Assembly (NCBI RefSeq): GCF_921292975.1 | Contig: NZ_CAKLCM010000002.1 | Span: 372,001 to 436,000, forward strand | DNA from: Vibrio hippocampi | Lineage (GTDB): Bacteria > Pseudomonadota > Gammaproteobacteria > Enterobacterales > Vibrionaceae | Direction: 5' to 3' | Length of the DNA: 64,000 bases | Shown here: piece after piece, positions 35,975 through 45,612 of the stretch | Layout of the letters: each line of letters starts with the position of its first letter | Position numbering within the stretch: the first letter of the stretch is position 1 | Notes under the pieces: model-generated | What the model was told of the DNA's origin: nothing | Seen by the model: only the letters and a program-made list of their open reading frames with translations | The model's database searches: none | Made by a program: the position numbers and the translations under genes

Positions 35975-36139
35975 ATCAGAGTTGACCGGACGTGTTGAAA
36001 ATTTCTTTCCAAAATTTTTAATTATCGACACAGCAAACCCCATTTATGCTCTGTGAATCAATTTTTTATCCAGTAATGACGTTAAACTCACTCAAAATTG
36101 ATCTAGTTCAAAATTACCGCGCCAATAGCCGTTATATTA

Positions 36140-36306
36140 CAACTTGTCATCTAGTTAGTCGTTTGACTAGCGTGTTGAGCAAGATGACACTTCCTTTTGA
36201 AGGCTGACTTTACTTTCTCCTAATCAGGAAACTGGTTATTTTCAATTGGCGTAAGTTAATTGCTTTATACATTCCAACCACGCAGTTCACTGTGTGGTTT
36301 TTTTTT
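36140..36306 (+). ncRNA. Candidate small RNA divergent from the ECF sigma gene
   Basis: A strong terminator (ACCACGCAG/CTGTGTGGT stem with T9) ends at about 36306 on the plus strand, but no gene precedes it: the sigma gene is divergent. Upstream, AACTT at 36141-36145 and TTTGA at 36162-36166 are 16 bases apart, resembling a sigma-E-type promoter (GAACTT-N16-TCTGA). This would give an RNA of roughly 135 nt starting near 36172. The only open frame is 7 codons. I do not recognise it as a named Vibrio sRNA. Confidence 0.5.
36276..36306 (+). terminator. Orphan Rho-independent terminator
   Basis: A 9-bp stem with a 4-base loop (TTCA) is followed by nine T residues. No protein gene ends here, which is the main support for the sRNA call. 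Confidence 0.85.
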
Positions 36307-36350
36307 GCTTGTTATCCTTGACTCAACCCCACCCAAGAAACAATCTAACC

Positions 36351-36450
36351 TAGAACCTAGAACCTAGAACCTAGAACCTAGAACCTAGAACCTAGAACCT
36401 AGAACCTAGAACCTAGAACCTAGAACCTAGAACCTAGAACCTAGAACCTA
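36351..36450 (+). repeat. Perfect 7-bp tandem array (TAGAACC), about 14 copies
   Basis: One hundred bases consist of uninterrupted TAGAACC heptamers (14.3 copies), preceded by an imperfect CTAACC unit. It lies about 84 bp before the predicted fadI -10 element. The period is not a multiple of three and the array is noncoding. Confidence 0.97.
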
Positions 36451-36533
36451 TATTTCTCCAAAATCATATCACGCATCACATTTATAGTCGTAACTTTTAT
36501 CAAACGTTCGTTTTAATTATTTAACATCTTAGT

Positions 36534-36559
36534 TACACTGTTTGTGGTCAGACCTGTAA
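36534..36559 (+). promoter_or_regulatory. fadI promoter -10 with overlapping FadR operator
   Basis: A -10 element TACACT (36534-36539) is followed by TGTGGTCAGACCTGTAA (36543-36559), which matches the FadR consensus TGGTCNGACCTGTT very closely and covers the predicted transcription start. Repression by FadR with release by long-chain acyl-CoA is the known mechanism. Confidence 0.72.
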
Positions 36560-36574
36560 ATCAAGGGAGTATCT

Positions 36575-37897
36575 ATGAGCAATAGGGTAGTGGAAAAAGT
36601 CGAACTCTCCACCAAAAAAGGGGAAAGAATCGCTGTGGTGGCGGGGTTACGGACGCCATTTGCTAGGCAGAGTACCGAGTTTAGTCAGGTGCCAGCCGTG
36701 GACTTGGGTAAGATGGTGGTCGCAGAAATGATGGCGCGAACCAATATCGACCCGGCACTTGTTGATCAAGTGGTATTTGGTCAAGTGGTTCAGATGCCAG
36801 AAGCCCCTAATATTGCGAGAGAAATCGTGTTGGGCACGGGCATGAATATCCATACCGATGCTTATAGTGTCACCCGAGCGTGTGCCACCAGTTTTCAAGC
36901 TGCCGCCAATGTGTGTGAGAGCATTATGGCGGGACAGATCGATGTCGGCATTGCTGGCGGTGCGGATTCTTCGTCGGTGTTGCCGATTGGGGTTTCCAAA
37001 AAACTCGCAGCGCATTTATTGGCGTTGAGCAAAGCGAAAACGGTCGGGCAAAAATTCAATATTATCAAAAAACTGTCGATGAAAGATTTGATGCCAGTGC
37101 CGCCAGCGGTGGCGGAATATTCGACCGGTTTATCTATGGGTCAAACCGCTGAACAGATGGCAAAAAGTCATGGTATTACCCGTGAGCAGCAAGATGAACT
37201 TGCCAATCGCTCTCACCAACTTGCGTCTGAAGCTTGGAAGTCCGGCAAGGTTCGTGATGAAGTGATGACCGCATTCCCAGAGCCTTACCTTAATGTGCTG
37301 AGTGAAGACAACAATGTTCGCCACGATAGTGAACTGAGCAGCTACAGCAAACTTCGTCCCGCCTTTGACCGTCAATACGGCACCGTGACCGCGGCGAACA
37401 GTACGCCACTTACCGACGGAGCTGCGGCGATTATGCTGATGCGCGAGGGTAAAGCTAAAGAGTTGGGGCTGGAGATTAAAGGCTATATTCGCTCTTACGC
37501 TTTTTCTGCCATCGGTGTTGATAAAGATATGCTGATGGGGCCCTCTTATGCTACGCCCATCGCCTTGGCTCGAGCGGGGATTGAACTATCAGATTTAACC
37601 CTGATTGATATGCACGAAGCGTTTGCCGCTCAGGCGCTGTCCAATGTCAAAATGTTTGCCAGCGATCAGTTTGCCCAACAAAAGTTAGGACGTGCGAAAG
37701 CCATTGGCGAAATTGATATGGATAAATTTAACGTGCTGGGTGGTTCGATTGCTTATGGCCACCCATTCGCCGCAACTGGGGCGAGAATGATTACCCAAAC
37801 ACTGAATGAACTAAAACGCCGTGGTGGAGGACTGGCACTGAATACCGCCTGTGCAGCGGGTGGTCTGGGTGCAGCGATGATTCTGGAGGTAGAGTAA
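36575..37897 (+). CDS. fadI: 3-ketoacyl-CoA thiolase FadI
   Basis: FadI releases acetyl-CoA in the last step of beta-oxidation. The 440-residue thiolase has the acylated Cys103 ([10 protein letters not shown]), the HEAFAAQ motif, the [12 protein letters not shown] loop with a catalytic His, and the second Cys in [14 protein letters not shown] good AAGGGAG ribosome site precedes the ATG. It overlaps fadJ by one base. The fadIJ type, rather than fadBA, is shown by gene order and by FadJ being downstream. Confidence 0.95.
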   Translation: MSNRVVEKVELSTKKGERIAVVAGLRTPFARQSTEFSQVPAVDLGKMVVAEMMARTNIDPALVDQVVFGQVVQMPEAPNIAREIVLGTGMNIHTDAYSVTRACATSFQAAANVCESIMAGQIDVGIAGGADSSSVLPIGVSKKLAAHLLALSKAKTVGQKFNIIKKLSMKDLMPVPPAVAEYSTGLSMGQTAEQMAKSHGITREQQDELANRSHQLASEAWKSGKVRDEVMTAFPEPYLNVLSEDNNVRHDSELSSYSKLRPAFDRQYGTVTAANSTPLTDGAAAIMLMREGKAKELGLEIKGYIRSYAFSAIGVDKDMLMGPSYATPIALARAGIELSDLTLIDMHEAFAAQALSNVKMFASDQFAQQKLGRAKAIGEIDMDKFNVLGGSIAYGHPFAATGARMITQTLNELKRRGGGLALNTACAAGGLGAAMILEVE

Positions 37898-40053
37898 TGA
37901 GTGATTTAAAGGCATTTAACTTGACCATAGATGACAACGACCTCGCGTGGCTGGCTATTGATGTTGTCGGTGAAAAAATGAATACCCTGCAAGCGGCGTT
38001 TGCCGATGAGATGGCGGACATTTTTAACCAATTGGAAGCGAAAAGCAGCGCAATTAAAGGACTCATTGTTCACTCTGCTAAACCAGATAACTTTATCGCG
38101 GGTGCCGATGTGCGCATGCTTGATGCTTGCCAAACCGCACAGGAAGCGCAAGCACTGGCAGCTCAAGGGCAGCAGATGTTCGCTCAATTATCGGCATTGC
38201 CATTTCCTGTGGTCGCCGCGATCCACGGCCCTTGTCTTGGTGGCGGCTTAGAGTTGGCGCTTGCTTGTGATTATCGCGTTTGTAGTGATGCTGACATTAC
38301 CCGTTTGGGGTTGCCGGAAGTTCAACTGGGGCTATTGCCGGGCTCTGGAGGCACGCAACGCTTGCCGCGGCTGACGGGTTTATTGCCAGCATTGGATATG
38401 ATCCTGACCGGTAAACAATTGCGTGCTAAAAAAGCGAAAAAACTCGGTGTGGTTGATGCTGCGGTGCCACAAACCATTCTGTTACAGGTGGCTAAGCAAT
38501 TTGTAGAGCAAGGCAAAAAACGCAAAGTAGAGAAAGCGAAAGGTAAAGAGCGTTTGATGTCAGGCACTGGACTTGGACGTAAAGTGATCTTTGAACAGGC
38601 GGCGAAAAAGACACAACAAAAAACACAAGGCAATTACCCTGCCGCCGATGCCATTTTAGCAGTGATCCGTAATGGATTGGAAAATGGCATGGAGAAAGGC
38701 TTAGCGATGGAAGCAGAGGAGTTCGGTAAGCTGGTGATGACTCCGGAATCGAAAGCGCTGCGCTCGATCTTCTTCGCGACGACTGAAATGAAAAAAGAGT
38801 TTGGCAGCGAGGCGACCCCAAAAGCCGTGGAGAATGCGGTGGTGCTTGGTGGGGGTTTAATGGGCGCGGGCATTACCCATGTGACGGTGACTAAAGCCAA
38901 AGTACCAGTGCGAATCAAAGACGTTGCTAATGAAGGGGTGATGAACGCCCTCAACTATAACTTCAAGCTATTAGAGAAAAAACGAAAACGTCGTATCTTG
39001 TCGAAAGCCGATCTGCAATCGCAAATGCTAAACATTGCCGGGGGCACGGATTTTATCGGCTTCGCAAAAGCAGATGTAGTGGTTGAAGCGGTATTTGAAG
39101 ATCTGGCATTAAAACAGCAGATGGTTGCGGATGTTGAGGAGCATGGTAAGCCAGAGGTGATTTTCGCCACTAATACCTCGTCTATTCCTATTGGACAAAT
39201 TGCTGCGAATGCCAAACGACCCGAGAATGTGGTTGGTCTGCACTACTTCAGTCCCGCCGATAAAATGCCGTTAGTGGAAGTCATTCCACATGAATCGACC
39301 TCTGATGAAACCGTGGCAACCATGGTTAAGTTTGCTCGCAAGCAGGGCAAAACGCCAATAGTGGTGAAAGATCAGGCGGGATTCTATGTCAATCGCATCC
39401 TTGCGCCCTATATGAACGAAGCGGCGCAAATCCTGTTGTCTAATGAGCCTATTGAAGCCTTAGATAAAGCGTTGCTCAAGTTTGGTTTCCCGGTAGGACC
39501 GATTACGCTACTGGATGAAGTCGGCGTCGATATTGGCGCGAAAATCATGCCTATCTTGGTGGCGGAGCTAGGTCCAAGATTCCAAGGTCCCGATGTGTTC
39601 GATAAGTTGCTTGCTGACGGACGAAAAGGACGCAAGGCTGGCAAAGGATTTTATAGCTACAAAGGCAAAGAGGATAAAGGCAAAACCAAGAAGGTGGATA
39701 GCTCAGTCTACAAGGTGCTTAATTTAAGCCCTGAAGCCAAGTTGACCGAGAATGAAATTGCCCTACGAGCGGTGCTACCTATGCTCAATGAAGCAGTTCG
39801 TTGTCTTGATGAAGGCATTATTCGCAGTCCGAGGGATGGCGATATTGGCGCGATATTTGGTATTGGTTTCCCTCCTTTCCTCGGCGGTCCATTCCGTTAT
39901 ATGGATCAACTGGGTATTAAGCGAGTGGTTGAGCTGATGAATGAGCATGCTGAAAAATATGGTGATCGATTCGCTCCTTGCGATGGCTTGCTCACTCGCG
40001 CAGGGTTAGGTGAAGGTTTTTATACCTCGGCACCTGAGCGAGAAAGCGAATAG
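37897..40053 (+). CDS. fadJ: Fatty acid oxidation complex alpha subunit FadJ
   Basis: FadJ carries enoyl-CoA hydratase and 3-hydroxyacyl-CoA dehydrogenase activities and works with FadI. The 718-residue protein has the crotonase oxyanion regions IAGADVRML and [18 protein letters not shown] with [20 protein letters not shown], then an NAD-binding fold [10 protein letters not shown] near residue 310 and the dehydrogenase motif [17 protein letters not shown]. Length is typical. A terminator follows. Confidence 0.96.
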   Translation: MSDLKAFNLTIDDNDLAWLAIDVVGEKMNTLQAAFADEMADIFNQLEAKSSAIKGLIVHSAKPDNFIAGADVRMLDACQTAQEAQALAAQGQQMFAQLSALPFPVVAAIHGPCLGGGLELALACDYRVCSDADITRLGLPEVQLGLLPGSGGTQRLPRLTGLLPALDMILTGKQLRAKKAKKLGVVDAAVPQTILLQVAKQFVEQGKKRKVEKAKGKERLMSGTGLGRKVIFEQAAKKTQQKTQGNYPAADAILAVIRNGLENGMEKGLAMEAEEFGKLVMTPESKALRSIFFATTEMKKEFGSEATPKAVENAVVLGGGLMGAGITHVTVTKAKVPVRIKDVANEGVMNALNYNFKLLEKKRKRRILSKADLQSQMLNIAGGTDFIGFAKADVVVEAVFEDLALKQQMVADVEEHGKPEVIFATNTSSIPIGQIAANAKRPENVVGLHYFSPADKMPLVEVIPHESTSDETVATMVKFARKQGKTPIVVKDQAGFYVNRILAPYMNEAAQILLSNEPIEALDKALLKFGFPVGPITLLDEVGVDIGAKIMPILVAELGPRFQGPDVFDKLLADGRKGRKAGKGFYSYKGKEDKGKTKKVDSSVYKVLNLSPEAKLTENEIALRAVLPMLNEAVRCLDEGIIRSPRDGDIGAIFGIGFPPFLGGPFRYMDQLGIKRVVELMNEHAEKYGDRFAPCDGLLTRAGLGEGFYTSAPERESE

Positions 40054-40100
40054 CGGTTTCTCGCATTAACCAGCTGATTAACCAGCCAAACCCATAAAAA

Positions 40101-40132
40101 ATGGCAACCTGAGATAGGTTGCCGTTTTGTTA
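40101..40132. terminator. Terminator between fadJ and the M16 peptidase gene
   Basis: An 8-bp stem GGCAACCT/AGGTTGCC with flanking A and T runs lies between two converging genes and may act in both directions. Confidence 0.82.
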
Positions 40133-40148
40133 TTACTCATCTCAATGA

Positions 40149-42995
40149 CTAGCCTAAGTCGGTATCTTGAGGTCGCAATTGGAACTCCGCAATGGAACCA
40201 ATTTCATTGCCAATATCAAGACGTGGCGCGTCAATATGCGCTTTACCTTGGCTGTGCATGATCAAACGGTTGGCGGTTCGCGGTTTGAGTTCGTTGACCA
40301 CGAAGCGAATCATATCGGCTCGTGACAACTGTTTGAGTTCCGCTAACACTTTTTCACGCTGGCTGAATTCGGTGTCTTTATTGCCGATGGCGACCCAAAG
40401 TCGCTGCGCGCGCCCTCTTAGTGTCGTGTCTGGAGATGCGATCTGGTGCCACAAGCCTTTTTTGCTGCTGTGCCATTGGTAGTCGTCTAACTCCAATAAA
40501 ACCATGTAAAACGCATTTAAGAACTCATCAATGGAGCGAATCAAATCATTGGGCGCGGCATTAGGCGATTGCACATAGAGGACGATGCCGGGATGTCGAT
40601 TAAGCGGCATATTTCCAGTGCCAACCATATAGCCCAACTGCTGCTTGGTGCGTATCTCATGGAAGAACGTCGCCGACATCAGATGATTGGCGAGCGAATA
40701 AAGCGCGATATTGCGTGGTGATATATCTTCACATTGGTAGTAAACCACAACGGCAGAATCGTCTTGATCGCAGTGCACCTCACGTTGGAAAGTGCCACTT
40801 TCCCCCAGCATGACCAGCGGTCTTAAACTCTCTTCATATTTTTGATTGTAGATCCGCATGGCATCTTTCAATGTGGTGGCGATATCGTGCGCCCCTTGTT
40901 GATTCCAGTCGCCGTAGACAAACATTTCTATATGCAGCTCTGACAAAATGGACAGCACAAAATCAGGGAGTTCATCAACCTCAATACTTTCAAGCTCCTC
41001 AATCAGCACCGGATAAGGGGGATTATTAGGCTGCAAAATACCTGACATGGCATTGAAAAGCTGAGAGATCGGGCGATCTTTAGCGGTATTGCGCCAGCTA
41101 CGCAATAGCTGCGTTTTGATACTCTCAAAGCGGGCAACGTCAAAGTCTCGTGACGCAAAACGCTTGAGGATCATTTCCAGTAGCTGCGGCTGTTTTTTGC
41201 TAAAACCAGCAATGGATAAGGTGACGCCACCTTGATGCGCGTACATATCATAGGTGAGACCGGCGACTTCCGCAGGATAGGTTTCCTCGGCAAGGGCGTC
41301 TAGGAACATTTCAACGCAGAGACGAGTTTTGACGATATTGCGCGGGCTATTGACCGAATGAGGGCTATCGATGGCGATAAACACCACGCCTTTTGGCACT
41401 CGAAATTCGCTATCTTGCAAATGCCATAGACGGAAACCATCAAGATCTTCGATGAGTTGCGGCTGCTCTGGCTCAGACTCTATCTCCAATGGCGTGAGAT
41501 CATAGGTGATAAACGGGTTTTTCTCAGGCAATTCGAAAGGTAATGAATTTAGGTCGTTGCTATTGTCAGTAGCGCTATTGTTACCAAAACTATGGTCATC
41601 AAAAGCATGGTCATCAAAAGCATGGTCAGTAAAGTGCGCAATACTTGCCGCGCTGAGTGGCGTCATTGAGTAGGGAGTAAAGTACCAAGCGGCTTGCTTG
41701 TCGTACTCTTGTTCTTTAGCAACTAAGGTCAGGCGCAAGTTGTCACAGGTCATGTAGTTGAGGTATTGGACTAACAGCTCTTCATCATAGCCCTGCATTT
41801 TATAATCACCGTAAGCGATATCTTCCGGCTCATAGTTTTGCATGTTCATCACAAGGTGGCTGACGAGGTCAAGCGGTCGTGCAGATTCCTGAAACTGGAA
41901 GGCAGACTCGAGTACCGCTTTTTTCTCATCATAACGCCAAGCTTGCAAGCCTTGTCGTTTGATTAATTCGATAAACCGGAATACTGCTTGAGTGATGTCT
42001 TCATAATGTTCGATGCCCTCGGGAGTGAGGCTCATGCTGATAGCAAACTCACGATAGTTACTGCCGGAGGCACCGCCACCAGCAGACAATGAGGTGATCC
42101 AGCCTTGCTCTTTCAAGTACAGCATAAGGCTGCCTTTGCCTTCATAACCGAGCAGGTTTGCGAAGTAGGAGAGCGGCTTCCAGTGGTAGTGTTTAGCGGT
42201 CGACGGCATTGGGAACGACAAGGTCAGGCGTCGGATCTCTTTTCGTGGTTCGACTCGAATAATGACCTGTTTTTGTTGCTCAGTCACAAAAGGAATGGTG
42301 ACCGACTTACCCTGCTTTTCGCTGTTGGTGATCTGGGAGAACTTCTGCTCAACCCAAGATTGAAGCTCATCCAGAGAGTGGGGACCAATCACTGACAATG
42401 TCATGATGTCGGCGGAATATTGCTCTTGGTGAAAAGCCAAAATCTCATCGCGAATGGATTGACCATCTCGGTCTGACAGTGTCTCTATATTGCCCACGGA
42501 AAACTTGGCAAATGGATGCTGCGGATTAATGGATTCTTTTTGAACCTGATACAAACGGCGCGCATCTTCATGCAATTTAAGCTTATATTCCGAGTCGACA
42601 GCTTGGCGTTCTTTGTCTAATGCTTCCTCATTGAACAGTGGAGCGGCAAAAAATTGGCTGAAGCGATCGAGGGCTTTCTCAAAGACATTGGGATAAACAT
42701 CAAAGAAGAAACACGAATGTTCGGTTCCGGTCCAAGCGTTATTTGAACCACCATGTTGGCTGATATAGGATTGAAATTCGCCTACTTTTGGGTATTTCTC
42801 TGTACCTAAGAAAAGCATGTGTTCCAGATAGTGCGCCATGCCCTCACGGTCATTAGGATCATCAAAGTGACCGACATTCACGGCCAGCGCGGCAGCCGAT
42901 TTTTGTGCACTTTTGTCTTCAATCAGCAACACTCTAAGCGCGTTATTCAGAGTCAGGTATCGGTATAGTCGGTTATCATTGGGGCTTAAATGCAC
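40149..42995 (-). CDS. Insulinase-family (M16) zinc metallopeptidase, pitrilysin-like
   Basis: The 948-residue product has the inverted zinc motif HYLEH (His55, Glu58, His59) and the distal Glu136 in ERQAVDSE, 77 residues on, the same spacing as E. coli pitrilysin. Four M16 repeats fit the length. The GTG at 42995 follows GGAG at good spacing; an open frame reaches 43067 but lacks a site. Unlike periplasmic pitrilysin I see no signal peptide, so it is probably cytoplasmic. A His/Asp-rich pentad repeat (DHAFD) lies near residues 450-465. Substrate is unknown; peptide turnover is inferred. Confidence 0.92.
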   Translation of the reverse strand: MHLSPNDNRLYRYLTLNNALRVLLIEDKSAQKSAAALAVNVGHFDDPNDREGMAHYLEHMLFLGTEKYPKVGEFQSYISQHGGSNNAWTGTEHSCFFFDVYPNVFEKALDRFSQFFAAPLFNEEALDKERQAVDSEYKLKLHEDARRLYQVQKESINPQHPFAKFSVGNIETLSDRDGQSIRDEILAFHQEQYSADIMTLSVIGPHSLDELQSWVEQKFSQITNSEKQGKSVTIPFVTEQQKQVIIRVEPRKEIRRLTLSFPMPSTAKHYHWKPLSYFANLLGYEGKGSLMLYLKEQGWITSLSAGGGASGSNYREFAISMSLTPEGIEHYEDITQAVFRFIELIKRQGLQAWRYDEKKAVLESAFQFQESARPLDLVSHLVMNMQNYEPEDIAYGDYKMQGYDEELLVQYLNYMTCDNLRLTLVAKEQEYDKQAAWYFTPYSMTPLSAASIAHFTDHAFDDHAFDDHSFGNNSATDNSNDLNSLPFELPEKNPFITYDLTPLEIESEPEQPQLIEDLDGFRLWHLQDSEFRVPKGVVFIAIDSPHSVNSPRNIVKTRLCVEMFLDALAEETYPAEVAGLTYDMYAHQGGVTLSIAGFSKKQPQLLEMILKRFASRDFDVARFESIKTQLLRSWRNTAKDRPISQLFNAMSGILQPNNPPYPVLIEELESIEVDELPDFVLSILSELHIEMFVYGDWNQQGAHDIATTLKDAMRIYNQKYEESLRPLVMLGESGTFQREVHCDQDDSAVVVYYQCEDISPRNIALYSLANHLMSATFFHEIRTKQQLGYMVGTGNMPLNRHPGIVLYVQSPNAAPNDLIRSIDEFLNAFYMVLLELDDYQWHSSKKGLWHQIASPDTTLRGRAQRLWVAIGNKDTEFSQREKVLAELKQLSRADMIRFVVNELKPRTANRLIMHSQGKAHIDAPRLDIGNEIGSIAEFQLRPQDTDLG
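41591..41637 (-). repeat. 15-bp tandem repeat in the M16 peptidase gene
   Basis: On the minus strand, two identical 15-base units and a third diverged one encode DHAFD, DHAFD and DHSFG. The insert lies between two M16 lobes in a Asn/Asp/Ser-rich linker. Confidence 0.85.
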
Positions 42996-43189
42996 GTATT
43001 TGTCTCCAACTAGAGCGGTCAGAAGGTTGGCTGAGTTTGATATAGTCTTACGATTTGCGCGGCACAAAAAACGTCACCCAAGACTGTAGAATAAGTATGG
43101 TGATAAAACCGAAACACGCAAAATAAAGTTACAATAAACTAAAGAGACTTAGCCATAATATGAGAAAACCAGAGCTTTCGAGGCTCGAA

Positions 43190-43200
43190 TTGTTATAATA
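43190..43200 (+). promoter_or_regulatory. Extended -10 promoter of sixA
   Basis: TGTTATAAT gives a TGnTATAAT extended -10 (TATAAT at 43194-43199); the -35 is poor, as expected for this type. Transcription near 43206 would leave a leader of about 105 bases before sixA. Confidence 0.55.
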
Positions 43201-43311
43201 TGCCCTTGTTGATAGATTGGCTAGTTTTAAAGAAGAACAATCAATAACTTAAAGCAATAAGCAGTCAGAGGCTGGGGTATTGTGAGTTAATGACGATTTA
43301 GCAGGTAACGT

Positions 43312-43776
43312 ATGAAAGTATTTATTATGCGACACGGTGAAGCCGTGCACTATGCAGCAACGGATGAAGAGCGTGAGTTAACGCCGCATGGCGTTGAAGC
43401 GTCGCTGTCGGTTGCTACAGCCTGCAACAACAAAGGCTTTGCTGAGTTTGATAAGGTTCTGGTGAGCCCTTATGTACGAGCTCAGCAAACGTGGCAAGCA
43501 GTGAAGAGTCAGTTTGCATCGGACAGTGTGGAAGTGTGCGATGACATTACGCCTTACGGTCAATCTGAAGATGTGGTTGAGTTCGTTTGCGCTCTGGCGG
43601 ATGTGGAAAATTTACAGTCTATCCTGCTTATCTCTCACCTGCCGCTGGTCGGTTATTTGACTGCCGATTTTATCGGTGACAGTCACGCTCCTATGTTTCC
43701 AACCTCTGGTCTAGTCTGTATCGATTTTGATTTGTCATCGAGAAAGGGCGAGATGCTTTGGAATCTGCGCCCTTAA
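43312..43776 (+). CDS. sixA: Phosphohistidine phosphatase SixA
   Basis: SixA removes phosphate from phosphohistidine in HPt domains and, in E. coli, from the nitrogen PTS. The 154-residue product starts MKVFIMRHGEA, with the RHG catalytic His8, and has a second conserved His in LLISHLPLVGYL. Length is typical. It is a single gene next to divergent and convergent neighbours (M16 peptidase and smrB). Confidence 0.94.
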   Translation: MKVFIMRHGEAVHYAATDEERELTPHGVEASLSVATACNNKGFAEFDKVLVSPYVRAQQTWQAVKSQFASDSVEVCDDITPYGQSEDVVEFVCALADVENLQSILLISHLPLVGYLTADFIGDSHAPMFPTSGLVCIDFDLSSRKGEMLWNLRP

Positions 43777-43809
43777 TTCTGAGTTCTGAAATCGCTATTT
43801 TTTCAATCG

Positions 43810-44337
43810 CTATTTTTCAGGAATAGAAAGCAGAACCAAAAGAGCACCATCACCACCAAATTCTAACGGAGCTTGGTGGAACGCCATCACGTCAGGGTGT
43901 TGAGCGAGCCACAGCGGCGCTTTTTGTTTAAGAATGTGCTTACCGATACCGTGCATGACACAGGCACAATGAATACTTTCTTTGACGCAATGAGCAATCA
44001 TTGCGCCTAATTCGCGCTTGGCTTCTTGTTGCGTCATCCCGTGCATATCTAAGAAAACGTCTGGTACATAGACACCACGACGCAACCTTTTCACTTCGTA
44101 CGTCGATACATCATCTCGGGAATAGCGGGTGGGTCCCTCGTCACTCAGATGAGGAACAAATTCATCTGAGAAGTAAAACTCCGCATCGGTTGCTTCGCGC
44201 TGGGTTCTTTTTTGCTCTTTTTGTTTCTTATTTCTGTTTGGTCGTTGGACTATGGTATCCTGTTGCAACTTTTTTACGCCTTCTACGGCGTCCCTAAACA
44301 GAGCGAAATCATCGTCGTCATTATCGGTTGGGTTCAT
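43810..44337 (-). CDS. smrB: Ribosome-rescue endonuclease SmrB
   Basis: SmrB cleaves mRNA at collided ribosomes. The 175-residue product has a charged N-terminal extension and a C-terminal SMR domain with the [15 protein letters not shown] motif and the [12 protein letters not shown] motif. The length matches E. coli SmrB (YfcN). It is divergent from prmB with a 63-bp shared upstream region, as in many gammaproteobacteria. Confidence 0.94.
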   Translation of the reverse strand: MNPTDNDDDDFALFRDAVEGVKKLQQDTIVQRPNRNKKQKEQKRTQREATDAEFYFSDEFVPHLSDEGPTRYSRDDVSTYEVKRLRRGVYVPDVFLDMHGMTQQEAKRELGAMIAHCVKESIHCACVMHGIGKHILKQKAPLWLAQHPDVMAFHQAPLEFGGDGALLVLLSIPEK

Positions 44338-44400
44338 CTTTTAGGAAAACTCGGTTAAATCTAGTAATGAGCGGTATTGTAGCGCTTTTTGGAGATAATT

Positions 44401-45333
44401 TTGGATAAGATTTTTGTGGAAGAAGCCGTTTCTGAGCTTTATACACTACAAGACTTCATTCGTTGGACGGTTAGCCGCTTTAATGCCGCTAATCTTTTTT
44501 ATGGTCACGGCACCGACAACGCTTGGGATGAAGCGGTACAATTAATTCTTCCGACCCTCTACTTACCTGTTGATGTTCCGCCCCATGTTTTGAACTCTCG
44601 TTTAACCAGCAGTGAACGCTTGAGAATTGTGGAGCGTGTGATTAAGCGCATCAACGATAGAACGCCAACGGCTTACCTTACCAACAAAGCTTGGTTCTGC
44701 GGTCTTGAGTTCTATGTGGATGAGCGTGTACTGGTGCCACGTTCGCCAATCGGTGAGTTGATTGAATCTCAATTCCAACCGTGGTTAACCGAAGAGCCGA
44801 CGCGAATCATGGATCTGTGTACCGGAAGTGGCTGTATTGCGATTGCTTGTGCCCATGCTTTCCCTGAGGCGGAAGTTGACGCCGTGGATATCTCGACCGA
44901 TGCTCTTGCGGTTGCAGAGCAAAACATTCAAGACCATGGTCTTGAGCAGCAGGTATTCCCAATTCGTTCCGATCTATTCCGTGATCTACCTAAAGAGCGT
45001 TACAACCTTATCGTGACCAACCCACCCTACGTTGACGAAGAGGATATGAACTCTCTGCCGGAAGAGTTTACCCATGAGCCAGAGCTTGGCTTGGCAGCGG
45101 GAAGTGATGGCTTGAAGCTGTTTAGACGCATTTTGTCTAATGCTCCAGATTATTTGACGGATGACGGTATTCTTGTCTGTGAAGTGGGTAATTCCATGGT
45201 GCATGTGATGGAGCAATACCCAACGATCCCGTTCACTTGGATTGAGTTTGCTAACGGTGGTCACGGTGTGTTTATGTTGACTCGTGAACAACTGGTTGAG
45301 TGCGCGCAAGAGTTTGCTTTATACACAGACTAA
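44401..45333 (+). CDS. prmB: Ribosomal protein uL3 glutamine methyltransferase PrmB
   Basis: PrmB methylates a Gln of ribosomal protein L3. The 310-residue SAM-dependent enzyme has motif [15 protein letters not shown] and the catalytic NPPY ([12 protein letters not shown]). The TTG at 44401 follows GGAGATAA and gives the known family start ([10 protein letters not shown]); an ATG at 44389 lies before this ribosome site. It precedes aroC as in related genomes, with a terminator between. Confidence 0.95.
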   Translation: MDKIFVEEAVSELYTLQDFIRWTVSRFNAANLFYGHGTDNAWDEAVQLILPTLYLPVDVPPHVLNSRLTSSERLRIVERVIKRINDRTPTAYLTNKAWFCGLEFYVDERVLVPRSPIGELIESQFQPWLTEEPTRIMDLCTGSGCIAIACAHAFPEAEVDAVDISTDALAVAEQNIQDHGLEQQVFPIRSDLFRDLPKERYNLIVTNPPYVDEEDMNSLPEEFTHEPELGLAAGSDGLKLFRRILSNAPDYLTDDGILVCEVGNSMVHVMEQYPTIPFTWIEFANGGHGVFMLTREQLVECAQEFALYTD

Positions 45334-45471
45334 GATACCTCAGTAGACAGATTAAGTGACCTCATTATGTTGAACTAAGCCTGCTGAGATAGCGTGATAT
45401 CAACGAAAATCTCTGAATAAATGGCATTTCCTTTCGAGGTTATTTGAGTACAGTGTGACTTGTTCTGCGTT

Positions 45472-45510
45472 AAACGCCCTATTTAAATCAATAGGGCGTT
45501 TTTTGTTTTT
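45472..45510 (+). terminator. Terminator between prmB and aroC
   Basis: A stem AACGCCCTATT/AATAGGGCGTT with a short loop is followed by TTTTGTTTTT. It lies about 140 bases after prmB and 100 before aroC. Confidence 0.9.
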
Positions 45511-45612
45511 GGGGTTTACAACGGCAAGCTTTATCGTCACTATGATTTCACGAAAAATTGCAAGTGTAAGCGCCAGACAAAGCGCATCTGGCTCGACAAA
45601 ACAGAGGAAGTA

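Noticed and set aside
36351..36450. Possible CRISPR array
   Set aside because: Unit is only 7 bp with no spacers; it is a simple tandem repeat. The tRNA array at 55689-56259 is likewise not CRISPR, and no cas gene is present.
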